Shown piece by piece: positions 14,668 through 23,028 of a stretch of 36,237 nucleotides of DNA. How positions within the stretch are numbered: the first letter of the stretch is position 1; each line of letters begins with the position of its first letter. A program made the position numbers and the translations under genes. The notes below the pieces were generated by a model. The model was given only the letters and a program-made list of their open reading frames with translations, had not been told where the DNA came from and ran no database searches. Source of the DNA: Bacteroidales bacterium (lineage in GTDB: Bacteria > Bacteroidota > Bacteroidia > Bacteroidales > F082); NCBI GenBank assembly GCA_030683155.1, contig JAUXMV010000014.1, positions 1 through 36,237 on the forward strand. Reading direction: 5' to 3'.

Positions 14668-16275
14668 TTATTTCTTGAGATATACATTAATCAAACTCAT
14701 CGAATTATCCAGACCATTCAAAAATGCCTGAAATGATTGCGTTCCTTGCCGAACCCTGTATTCGTGTGAAACATTTTTTTCTCTCAGATCAAGAAAGAGG
14801 TTGTAATTACCTTTATAGGCATCGGCATTATCTGTCATATCCAGATAGTAATATACGCCCGTTTCTGCCTGATGATTCTCCGAAATCTTTCCGCTGTAAA
14901 GGAAGCAGGCGTTGAAGTAATCTTTAAAGTCTGTCAATAAAGCAAGAGCGTTTTCGCAACCTGAACCATTTGCAATGAGGATGTGATTTTGTTTATTTTC
15001 TTTAATTCTATAGGTGGAACCCAGTTGCGTAATTATTTCATTAAACAGGTTTTCATCAATTGGATCTGATCCCACAAGAATTTCTATGACAAGTGCATCC
15101 ACGATGGCTTTGCTTTTCATTTTGTTGTTAAGCAACGAAAAAAGCTGTTGTCTGTTGGTTTCTCTGCTGCCACCTTCAAGATCATTAAAAAAGTAAACAA
15201 CAGGAAATGAATCAGTTGTACTCTCGTATGAAACAGGTTTAAAAACACCTATTGTTAAAGAAGAGCTCTGAACATCTATAACAGAATATTGTGTTTCCGG
15301 CAATAGTTCACCAATATTTACGGGAAGCGGCTCATTTGGATGAGGCAAGCCTTTGAAGCCATTTCCAATGAAAACCATCGCCTCTTTCAAAGCTCCATGC
15401 CAGTAATTCCATGAGTGATCTCCGTTTCTGACTCTGTAAACATGTTCAAAGCCACGGTCACGAAGCAGGTTGTGAAGGGCGCCATTGGTAATATGCAGCG
15501 ATTCTTCATCATCACCGCAGTCGAGAAAAAGCTTAAGATTTGAAAAAGCAGTCAAATCCACCTTATCGAAAAAATGGAAAGGACTATGAATTTTGAAATA
15601 ATCGGTAAGTCTGCTTTCACCAGTAGCGCCATTCCCTCCAAATACAACTCCAAACTGAGAATTCCAGCCATCCTGTGATTGGTTCATGTACTGCTCATCT
15701 GTGCGGAACGACATGCTCAAAGGCACGCTGATTTCAAACACATCAGGATTTAAAGCCGGCAAAATGAGTGCCCCGTAGCCTCCCATTGAATAGCCCATCA
15801 CAGCGCGCTGCGAAGCGTCTTTTTTGGTTCTGAACTGAGCATCGATCAAAGGCACGAATTCCTGCACAAACATGTCCATATAGAGAAATGTGCCACTGAA
15901 TTTGTTCACAAAGTATGTGTTAAAACCTTGAGGCATGACATATATCGCAGGACCGGTTTCTGCTTCGTAAAAATCAGCATAGTATTGAATAGCCCCCCCT
16001 TTGTACCATGCCGTGTGATTGTCGCCAAAACCATGAAGCAGATATACCACAGGATAATCGATGCCGGAAGTCTCATATTCCTCAGGCAACAAAACTGCAT
16101 ATTTCACCTGATAGCGCAAAAGCTGACTTTCGAGCACCTGATCTTCTACAAGACGAACAAATGGTTCAACATCCGGTTTTGGTTCTTCTTTTTTGCATCC
16201 CCAAAAAACGGAGAGCAGCAAGACCATTATGGAGGCAAAAGGCAACAGGCTATATCTGAAATAGTTTAACTTCAT
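14668..16275 (-). CDS. Two-domain esterase lipoprotein, second domain catalytically dead (paralogue 1)
   Basis: 535 residues. The lipobox ends FWGC with Cys27, followed by KKEE, so it is a membrane-anchored lipoprotein, unlike its soluble exported paralogue. The N-terminal alpha/beta hydrolase (about 40-310) keeps Ser163 in GYSMGGYG, an Asp in LDCGDDE (252-256) and His287 in RVRNGDHSW. The C-terminal copy of the fold (about 325-535) has lost the triad: the elbow is IANGSGCE, with Gly437 at the nucleophile position, and RVRQGTQSF has Gln513 for His. Its start codon shares one base with the stop of the preceding glycohydrolase gene (TAATG), indicating translational coupling. Substrate unknown. 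Confidence 0.82.
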   Translation of the reverse strand: MKLNYFRYSLLPFASIMVLLLSVFWGCKKEEPKPDVEPFVRLVEDQVLESQLLRYQVKYAVLLPEEYETSGIDYPVVYLLHGFGDNHTAWYKGGAIQYYADFYEAETGPAIYVMPQGFNTYFVNKFSGTFLYMDMFVQEFVPLIDAQFRTKKDASQRAVMGYSMGGYGALILPALNPDVFEISVPLSMSFRTDEQYMNQSQDGWNSQFGVVFGGNGATGESRLTDYFKIHSPFHFFDKVDLTAFSNLKLFLDCGDDEESLHITNGALHNLLRDRGFEHVYRVRNGDHSWNYWHGALKEAMVFIGNGFKGLPHPNEPLPVNIGELLPETQYSVIDVQSSSLTIGVFKPVSYESTTDSFPVVYFFNDLEGGSRETNRQQLFSLLNNKMKSKAIVDALVIEILVGSDPIDENLFNEIITQLGSTYRIKENKQNHILIANGSGCENALALLTDFKDYFNACFLYSGKISENHQAETGVYYYLDMTDNADAYKGNYNLFLDLREKNVSHEYRVRQGTQSFQAFLNGLDNSMSLINVYLKK

Positions 16276-17843
16276 TAATTCGTTGGATTAAATTGCTTCA
16301 ATTCTTCATTTGAATAGATCACAATATCCTTATTATGTATTCTGAAATCCGGATGCGGATTTTTCCAGACAATCGTCAACTGATGCGCTTTTTTTGGCAA
16401 TTCATACAGGTGAAAGATGTCGTATTTTCTTTTGATATAGTCGAAAGGCATATTGAATGTCTCAACGACCTCGCCATTAAGACTGGCTTCCATGATGGCA
16501 ACATAATCGTTGTTGGTGCCAGCAATTCTTTTCACAGCACCCATCACAACAACCCCTGTTCCGTCGAAATTTACAACAATATTTTCATCATAGAGATCCT
16601 TGTTGAAGGGTCTTCTTTCTTTTGGATACAAGCCTGTAAAAGACTCTTCAAATCTTACTTCTGTAGGTTTTTGTGTTTTAATTGTCACCGAATTTGCATC
16701 TGATTTGCCACCATTCAGGTTCACAAGCTCCAGGGCGTGCTCAAGGCTCAGGTCATAAATTCTGTTCAAAGAAATGCTTGTATAAGGGAAATCCATGTCT
16801 TCGACTTTTTCGAGTGCCGGTTTCCAGAAATCAGGAATGCTGGAATAACCACCCATGACACCGAGAATACCCGCAGCAGTAGCAGGATTGCAATCAGAAT
16901 CCTGACCACAACGGGTAGAAATATCCATGGTTTTAAAGAAATCTTTTTCACCGTAAAGCAAACCGATCACCACATAAGCCGAGTTCAGACTTGCATCGAT
17001 ATTGAACGCATTGAAAACACCCTCAGGACATCCTTTTTCTGAAGCATGTTTCTTCTCAAACTCAAACCAGCATTGTTTCCAGTCGTTGGGATATTGCTTG
17101 TGCCATTTGATGACATCGCTGATAGACTGGTGAAACCGGCTCTGTTTCGGAATAGTTTTTAAAGCCTCATTAATTACAAAATGAACATCATCAGAGATGA
17201 AGGCAAGAGAATACATGGCAGATACAAAAACACCACCATACCAGCCATCGCCGTAATTCATGATGTGGCCGATACGATCACAATAATCAGAGCCTGTATT
17301 TACCATTCCCGGCGTCATCATTCCTATGAAGTCTGCTTCAATCTGAAAATCAATGTCGTCAGCATGTGGATTATTTCTCCAATGGCCGGATGCGGGAGGC
17401 ATGATACCATTTAAGATGTTGTAACGGGCAGCCTGATTGGCATGCCATAGTTTGTAGTCGGCATTGGCAAAAGCAACAGCAAAGGAGTCTGCTGGCGCAT
17501 TAAGTCCAACTCTATCAAGTACTTCAACAAAAGTGAGATCCATATACACGTCGTCGTACAAGCCCGGATCTTCGATAAAAGTTTCATAGATATAATCATC
17601 ATACCAGATCATATTCTGATAGTCGTGGATGATTGCACCCCTGTATTTGAATTCTGTTGGGCCGCCGTATGTACAGCCAATAGTCTGTCCTGCCCAGCCA
17701 CCTTTGATTTTATCCTTAAGTTGTTCAATTGAGAGTGTCACCTCTTCAGGAAATGCAACTTCTTTTTTTGCAGGCGCTGAACATGAAACAGCAAACAAAA
17801 CGATTATTGCTGTCGTAAAAAACAAGAGATTATTTTTTTTCAT
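16275..17843 (-). CDS. ADP-ribosylglycohydrolase-fold lipoprotein (paralogue 3)
   Basis: 522 residues. Lipobox ends AVSC with Cys21. Residues 40-375 match the ADP-ribosylglycohydrolase (DraG/ARH) all-helical fold: GGWAGQTIGCTYGGPTEF holds the conserved Glu64, DDVYMD (97-102) stands at the second metal site, and CGQDSDCNPATAAG (312-325) supplies the C-terminal Asp pair 315/317. The usual TDDT and DTDT motifs are altered to DDVYM and DSDCN, so substrate or metal use may differ from classical enzymes. Residues from about 395 form a beta-sandwich-like module (FDGTGVVVMGAV, ASLNGEVVETFNMP, LTIVWKNP), possibly carbohydrate-binding. A close tandem paralogue lies 5 bases upstream. Periplasmic or surface cleavage of a ribosyl bond is inferred. 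Confidence 0.8.
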   Translation of the reverse strand: MKKNNLLFFTTAIIVLFAVSCSAPAKKEVAFPEEVTLSIEQLKDKIKGGWAGQTIGCTYGGPTEFKYRGAIIHDYQNMIWYDDYIYETFIEDPGLYDDVYMDLTFVEVLDRVGLNAPADSFAVAFANADYKLWHANQAARYNILNGIMPPASGHWRNNPHADDIDFQIEADFIGMMTPGMVNTGSDYCDRIGHIMNYGDGWYGGVFVSAMYSLAFISDDVHFVINEALKTIPKQSRFHQSISDVIKWHKQYPNDWKQCWFEFEKKHASEKGCPEGVFNAFNIDASLNSAYVVIGLLYGEKDFFKTMDISTRCGQDSDCNPATAAGILGVMGGYSSIPDFWKPALEKVEDMDFPYTSISLNRIYDLSLEHALELVNLNGGKSDANSVTIKTQKPTEVRFEESFTGLYPKERRPFNKDLYDENIVVNFDGTGVVVMGAVKRIAGTNNDYVAIMEASLNGEVVETFNMPFDYIKRKYDIFHLYELPKKAHQLTIVWKNPHPDFRIHNKDIVIYSNEELKQFNPTN

Positions 17844-17848
17844 CTTTA

Positions 17849-19483
17849 TTATTTTGGCAGGTTACTCAAAGGCTTATTCTCTGAATACACAATTAAATCA
17901 TTGATACGTATTTCGTAATCTTTCTGGTTATTCAACCATTTTAAGGTCACTTCATAGTTGCCTTCGGGCAACTGATATTTCCATGCCGGCTCAAGTCTGC
18001 GGGCTGTATTTTTCATTGGAAGCAAAACTGTTTCGTCCAAAACACCGTTAATATAAACTTCTACTTCAGCTACATAGGGGTCGTGCAATTCGGCCAAACC
18101 GAACACTTCTGAACCAAGGCGTTTAGAAATTCTGTCGATGTAATCAGGATCAAATTTAGAACGTTTGACCATGTTTCCATAAAGGATATAGCCATTTCCT
18201 GAAAAGTTAAAAGTGAATTCATCTGTAAAAGAAAGATCAATTTTATCGCGTGAAACAGGATAAGTATTTACAAAGTTCTGTTCGAAGGCAACAGGAACAG
18301 GCTTTTCAAAAGGAATAACAACCTCAGAGCCTTCGACAGTTCCACCGGCTTTCTGAATGAGTTCCAATGCATGTTTATAGCTCATGTCGTATGCTTTGCT
18401 TAGCGACATCGTAGTGCTTTCGAAGTTTAGTTCTTCAACTTCCTGAAGTGGTTTCAACCAGAACTCCGGAATAGCATCATAGCCCAACATCACACCCAAA
18501 ACACCGCCGGCTGTTGCAGGATTACAATCTGCATCTTGTCCGCAACGCGTTGCAATATCTACAGATCTTGTAAAATCGCCTTTTCCGTAGAGCAGGCCAA
18601 TGGCCACATAAGCCGAATTTATTTTAGCGTCGATGTTAAATGACAGGAAAACGCCTTTCGGACAGCCGACATCCTTGTTCCATTTTTTCTGAAGTTCGAA
18701 CCATGTGGCTTTCCAATCGTTGGGATATTGCTTATGCCATTTGATTACGTCCGTAATACATTCATTGAACTGTGTGCCTTCCGGAATGGTTTTGATGGCC
18801 TGCTCAACGATATAATTAACGTCATTGGATGTAAAAGCAAGTGAATAAAGTGCTGAAACAAACACGCCGCCATACCAACCGTCGCCGCTGTTCATAATAT
18901 GCCCTACCCTATCAGCAATTTCGGTGGCTTGATTGACCATTCCGGGTGCCATCAAACCAATAAAGTCAGCTTCAATTTGAAAGTCAAGGTCATCAGCATG
19001 CGGATTGTTGAGCCAGTGTCCGGAAGCCGGAGGCATAATCCCTCTGAGAATATTGTAGCGTGAGGCCTGATTGGCATGCGCGAGATGATATTCTGTATTT
19101 GCCCAGTGATGTGCGATGGTGTCGCTGCTGACATCCAAACCGTATTGCTCAAAAACATTGACAAAATTGAGGTCTGTATAGATATCATCAAACAGGCCCG
19201 GTTTCTTGTCCCACCAATATTTCACATAATTGTCGTGCCATGGAATCACCTGATATTCATCAATGATGGAGCCCTGATATTTGAATTCTACGGGTGCGCC
19301 GTAAACAACACCAATTGTCTGTCCGGCCCAGCCGCCCTTAATCTTGTTTTTCAAAGCTTCCTGCGTCAGTGTGGTTGAAGTTTTTTCAACAACTTTTTCG
19401 GCTTTCGGCTCGCATGAAACAAACATTATTGCAGAAAGGAACATCAGCACTGAAAAAATGAACGAAATTTTATAAACCTTCAT
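17849..19483 (-). CDS. ADP-ribosylglycohydrolase-fold lipoprotein (paralogue 2)
   Basis: 544 residues from the ATG at 19483. A GTG at 19510 is in frame but would overlap the upstream gene and precede an ordinary signal peptide. Lipobox ends FVSC (Cys24). The DraG/ARH-like domain carries GGWAGQTIGVVYGAPVEF (conserved Glu), DDIYTD at the second metal site and CGQDADCNPATAGG near the C-terminal site. It is plainly a tandem duplicate of the gene 5 bases downstream (the GIMPPASGHW and HADD-DFQIEADFIG blocks are shared). It differs in DDIYT versus DDVYM and in a longer C-terminal beta module (FSGNGYILYGN, VEVYINGVLDETVLLP, YEVTLKWLN). Substrate probably a ribosylated compound. Confidence 0.8.
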   Translation of the reverse strand: MKVYKISFIFSVLMFLSAIMFVSCEPKAEKVVEKTSTTLTQEALKNKIKGGWAGQTIGVVYGAPVEFKYQGSIIDEYQVIPWHDNYVKYWWDKKPGLFDDIYTDLNFVNVFEQYGLDVSSDTIAHHWANTEYHLAHANQASRYNILRGIMPPASGHWLNNPHADDLDFQIEADFIGLMAPGMVNQATEIADRVGHIMNSGDGWYGGVFVSALYSLAFTSNDVNYIVEQAIKTIPEGTQFNECITDVIKWHKQYPNDWKATWFELQKKWNKDVGCPKGVFLSFNIDAKINSAYVAIGLLYGKGDFTRSVDIATRCGQDADCNPATAGGVLGVMLGYDAIPEFWLKPLQEVEELNFESTTMSLSKAYDMSYKHALELIQKAGGTVEGSEVVIPFEKPVPVAFEQNFVNTYPVSRDKIDLSFTDEFTFNFSGNGYILYGNMVKRSKFDPDYIDRISKRLGSEVFGLAELHDPYVAEVEVYINGVLDETVLLPMKNTARRLEPAWKYQLPEGNYEVTLKWLNNQKDYEIRINDLIVYSENKPLSNLPK

Positions 19484-19496
19484 AGTATTTTCTTTT

Positions 19497-21473
19497 TTAC
19501 GGATACACACTCAACTCGGTAATGGAAGTGAATCCTGATACAAACTTTGTATATTTATTCCAGTGATCCTGAATGGCAGCATCACCAATGATTCGAATAC
19601 CTTTTGTTTTAACAGGTTCAAAACGAAGTACATATTCAGCATAATGGGGTTGAATAAACACCGCCGTTGATGCCGGAAGAGCAGGAGAAACAGTGGTTTT
19701 TTGTGCCGAAACCCAGCGACCATCTTCAGCAAGATACTGAACATTCAGTGAATTAAACCATCCACCGAATTCTTCCATCCCACCCGTGTTAAAAACAATC
19801 ATACTTATATCCTGTGCCTCATTCCAGCCATAGCCGTAATAGTCCACTTTCGGGAGTTTTGCCTTTGCTGCCAGACTATAGAACACAGTGCCATGGCCGG
19901 AAATAATGCCGTCGTTGATGACTGAAACATCTTTGGCATAAAGAGATTTTCCAAAAGTGTACCAGCATGAATCGAGTACACTCTCGTTGAGCTGTCTGAT
20001 ATTTGCATAAATAGTATCAGCAACTACAGCGATATTTTTTGGACGCACTAAAAGATCAAAAGTCCTTGTGATATTTTCTTTTCCGTTGTCAATGCGCAAA
20101 TCAATTTTGTAGGTTCCGGCTTTTTGAGGAACACCACTCAACCGGCCTTTATCAAAGACCAATCCTGCGGGAATTTTGCCTGAAATATGCGACCAATTGT
20201 AAACTTTGTTGGCTTCAGTATAGAATGTGTAATCAGTCGTTTTTCCAACTTCAAGGTGTGGATTTGGACCGATATAAAACTCCATCGGTGCCAGAAAAGT
20301 TGCATCCGGGTTAATCGTAATGATTTCATTTCCGGGCTCACCTGTAACAGAGCCTCCTTTCATAACAATCAGTTCTATCGCAGTTTCAAGGGTCTGGTTG
20401 ATGATAGCTGAAATCTCAGTATCCGGAAGATCATGCCTTGTAATATTGATGTATTTATCGTTGAAAGGCTTCGTCCATCCTTTTACAGGAAGATAAAGAT
20501 TTTCGGGAAGCCCTTTCATACCGTCGATTACACCCATCAGACCAGCAACAGTGGCAGCCTGATTATCGGCATCAAAACCCATAGCGCAAGATAAATCGAG
20601 GGTTCGTTGAAAATCACCTTCACCGTAAAGCATTGCAAGTATGGCACATGCACCGTTGAGATTGGCATTCCAGATAGTTTTGGTCATGTCGTGCTCATCG
20701 ATATAGTACTTTTTCGCCATTGCGTGCCATGCATCTTTCCAGTCGGGATATTGTGCATGAAGCGAAATCATTTCTTTAACTGTGGCTGCATATCTTCCAT
20801 TTTCAGGCAAAGCTTTGAGACCAATATCAATGAGTTTTCGCATATCTTTCTCAAAGAAAGCAGCTGCATACATAGCCCCATAATGAATTGTTGGCTCCAC
20901 GCCCCAGTCGTCGCTGGTGATGCGGGCAACCCAATCAGATTTGGCGGCTGCGTAATCAACCATTCCGGGGGCAGTAACAGCCCATATTTCGTTGATCAAC
21001 TGGGGATCAATCTGATACCAGTGTGGGTTCAAGGCTTCGCTGCCGGTGTAAGGAGGCGTATAGCCAAAATGCATCAACCCCAAAGCAGCCCTGTTTGCCA
21101 ACCAAACTCTATCGCGTATATGATACATCCAGGCATCGCGGAGCTGTGCATAAGTTGGTTCCGGTCCAAATTTTTTCATCTGAAGCAGATACATATATTC
21201 AACGTCGGTATCATCATCAGAAAACGCACCTTGATACTTTTCCAGCTTGTCAAGATTTTTGGAATAACCATAAGGCCAGTTTTCGGGGCCATGCAGATCA
21301 ACATATTTATTTTCGTGTGGCAAACCATAGATGTTTCCAATCATTTGCCCTATCCATGAGGCCGCAATTTTGTCATGCAATTCCGCTTTGGAAATTTGAA
21401 GCGGTTGCGCCTCTGTGGCCAAAGCAGCGGCAAGGAATAGCATTGCCAGTAAAAGTGTTTTTGTATTTTTCAT
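19497..21473 (-). CDS. Exported ADP-ribosylglycohydrolase-fold protein with Ig-like and discoidin-like modules (paralogue 1)
   Basis: 658 residues with a Sec signal peptide cleaved near ATEAQ (about residue 23), not a lipoprotein. The DraG/ARH-like domain (about 28-380) has the most canonical metal motifs of the three paralogues: GQMIGNIYGLPHE (Glu54), SDDDTD (85-90) and GFDADNQAAT (299-308). Residues about 395-475 look like a putative-Ig module (PAGLVFDKGRLSGVPQKAGTY). Residues about 480-658 look like a discoidin/F5-8-type beta-sandwich for binding. It is divergent from the two downstream paralogues and first among them after SusD. Likely periplasmic or secreted; substrate not determinable, with ADP-ribose, NAD or nucleoside conjugates the leading guesses. 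Confidence 0.8.
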   Translation of the reverse strand: MKNTKTLLLAMLFLAAALATEAQPLQISKAELHDKIAASWIGQMIGNIYGLPHENKYVDLHGPENWPYGYSKNLDKLEKYQGAFSDDDTDVEYMYLLQMKKFGPEPTYAQLRDAWMYHIRDRVWLANRAALGLMHFGYTPPYTGSEALNPHWYQIDPQLINEIWAVTAPGMVDYAAAKSDWVARITSDDWGVEPTIHYGAMYAAAFFEKDMRKLIDIGLKALPENGRYAATVKEMISLHAQYPDWKDAWHAMAKKYYIDEHDMTKTIWNANLNGACAILAMLYGEGDFQRTLDLSCAMGFDADNQAATVAGLMGVIDGMKGLPENLYLPVKGWTKPFNDKYINITRHDLPDTEISAIINQTLETAIELIVMKGGSVTGEPGNEIITINPDATFLAPMEFYIGPNPHLEVGKTTDYTFYTEANKVYNWSHISGKIPAGLVFDKGRLSGVPQKAGTYKIDLRIDNGKENITRTFDLLVRPKNIAVVADTIYANIRQLNESVLDSCWYTFGKSLYAKDVSVINDGIISGHGTVFYSLAAKAKLPKVDYYGYGWNEAQDISMIVFNTGGMEEFGGWFNSLNVQYLAEDGRWVSAQKTTVSPALPASTAVFIQPHYAEYVLRFEPVKTKGIRIIGDAAIQDHWNKYTKFVSGFTSITELSVYP

Positions 21474-21484
21474 AAGCTATAATT

Positions 21485-23011
21485 TTAGTACCCGTCATTT
21501 TGCTTAAGTTTTGAGTTTGCACTCAAAGCTGTTTGCGGAATGGGGAAAAGTTTTTCAAACGGGCCTGAAGATGGTTTGTTCCACCAGGGCATGCCCCAAA
21601 CGCCAAATCTTATCTGATCTTGTCTGCGGCGCCCTTCCCAGGCAAATTCGCGACCGAACTCATCCAAAAGTTCGGCAGCATTGATTTCAGTAATCTGATA
21701 AGGTTCGAGCCCTGCTCTTGTTCTTATTTTCATCAGGTGCGGATCGTTGATCATTTCACCTGTCCTGCCCAGTCTCCAAAGCGCTTCAAATTTTGTGTAA
21801 ATAACATCAGCAAAGCGAAACAACACGAAATCATTCTCCATGTCGGTGACATAATATTCGAGGTCTTTCTGGTACTCATATTTGCAGCAACGCGCTCCTT
21901 CCCATTTTTTGCGGGCTCTGTAATTTTCAATGATTGGCGTATATTCAAACCATGTTGTGTCGTTTCCGTTAACGAAATAAATAGGATTTCCATTCATATC
22001 ATACTGCTGACCGAAAAGGAAAGAGTTTCTTCTTAAATCATTTTCTGCATACTTTTCGAAGAAAGGCGGTTCAAGCACAAAGCCATCCCACATTTCGCCT
22101 TTAAAGCCAAAAGTTGCTCTGCTGGCGTCGTTCAGGGTTAAGGTATACCAGTAAAGGCGGTCTTTGGTGTAAATTGAATGGTTAGGGATTACAAAAATAT
22201 TTTCGGCTGAGGCCTGATTTTGAACTTTGAAGTTGGCAAAATAATCGTTTTCGATCATATAGCTATTTGCTGAAATCACCCTGTCGCATGCTTCAACAGC
22301 TTGCTGGTATTTGTTCACTTTTATCCACTCTTCAGCGTTCAGATAAAGTTTTGCAAGCAGCGTATAAGCCATTCCCTGCGTTACTCTTCCATAATAATCA
22401 GGCGTTGGCACAACCTGAAGCTTGTCAACATTATCCAGAATTTCCTGTTCAATAAAATTGAAAATAAAGGTTCTGTCTTTTTGTTCAGGCAGTTCCCTGT
22501 CGGCAAAATTGATTGTAAAAGGAACATTTCCCCAGTTATCAATGGCCCAATAATAGAACAGTGCCCTCAAAACTTTTATTTCAGAAACAATTCTGTCTTT
22601 TCCTTCAAAGGTGATAGAGGATTCTTCTGTGGTATATATTACCTCATTGCAGGCGCTGATGCCTTCAAAAACATATTCCCACGACTGGCGCAGAATTTTA
22701 TTTGTTGAATTAAAACGGTGTGTGTGAAGTTCGTCCCAACGGCCTTGCTCCCACCACAAACCATCGTCACGGCCGGGTATAACCATTTCATCTGATGCAT
22801 TTTGCATGAGAGACCAGAGTCTTTGTTCTTCAGGAAACCGCTGAAGTTTGGTATAAGCCCTTCCGGCATTCATCAGCACATCCTGTTCGGTCTGGAAAAA
22901 GCTATCGAGAGGAATGGCCGAATAAACATCTTCTTTAAGGTCGGTACACGAAGCAAGAACAAAGCTTGCGGCACCGATTAAAACAATTGCTTTATACATT
23001 ATAGTTTTCAT
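21485..23011 (-). CDS. susD: SusD-like outer-membrane substrate-binding lipoprotein
   Basis: 508 residues from the ATG at 23011; an in-frame ATG at 23023 is possible. Lipobox ends VLASC. SusD/RagB hallmarks are present: the N-terminal TDLKEDVYSAIPLDSFFQTEQD block, a TPR-like helical core (MAYTLLAKLYLNAEEW), and the C-terminal EFAWEGRRRQDQIRFGVW motif with closing KLKQNDGY. SusD caps the SusC channel at the cell surface and captures the ligand. It begins 17 bases after the SusC stop and is followed after 11 bases by a glycohydrolase gene. The pair defines the import step of this locus, resembling RusD in rus loci. Confidence 0.93.
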   Translation of the reverse strand: MKTIMYKAIVLIGAASFVLASCTDLKEDVYSAIPLDSFFQTEQDVLMNAGRAYTKLQRFPEEQRLWSLMQNASDEMVIPGRDDGLWWEQGRWDELHTHRFNSTNKILRQSWEYVFEGISACNEVIYTTEESSITFEGKDRIVSEIKVLRALFYYWAIDNWGNVPFTINFADRELPEQKDRTFIFNFIEQEILDNVDKLQVVPTPDYYGRVTQGMAYTLLAKLYLNAEEWIKVNKYQQAVEACDRVISANSYMIENDYFANFKVQNQASAENIFVIPNHSIYTKDRLYWYTLTLNDASRATFGFKGEMWDGFVLEPPFFEKYAENDLRRNSFLFGQQYDMNGNPIYFVNGNDTTWFEYTPIIENYRARKKWEGARCCKYEYQKDLEYYVTDMENDFVLFRFADVIYTKFEALWRLGRTGEMINDPHLMKIRTRAGLEPYQITEINAAELLDEFGREFAWEGRRRQDQIRFGVWGMPWWNKPSSGPFEKLFPIPQTALSANSKLKQNDGY

Positions 23012-23028
23012 GGCAGTAATCATTTGAT

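Noticed and set aside
20607..21359. A 250-codon open frame on the plus strand opposite the first glycohydrolase
   Set aside because: It is the antisense shadow of a gene with clear domains and signal peptide; its product has no recognisable features.
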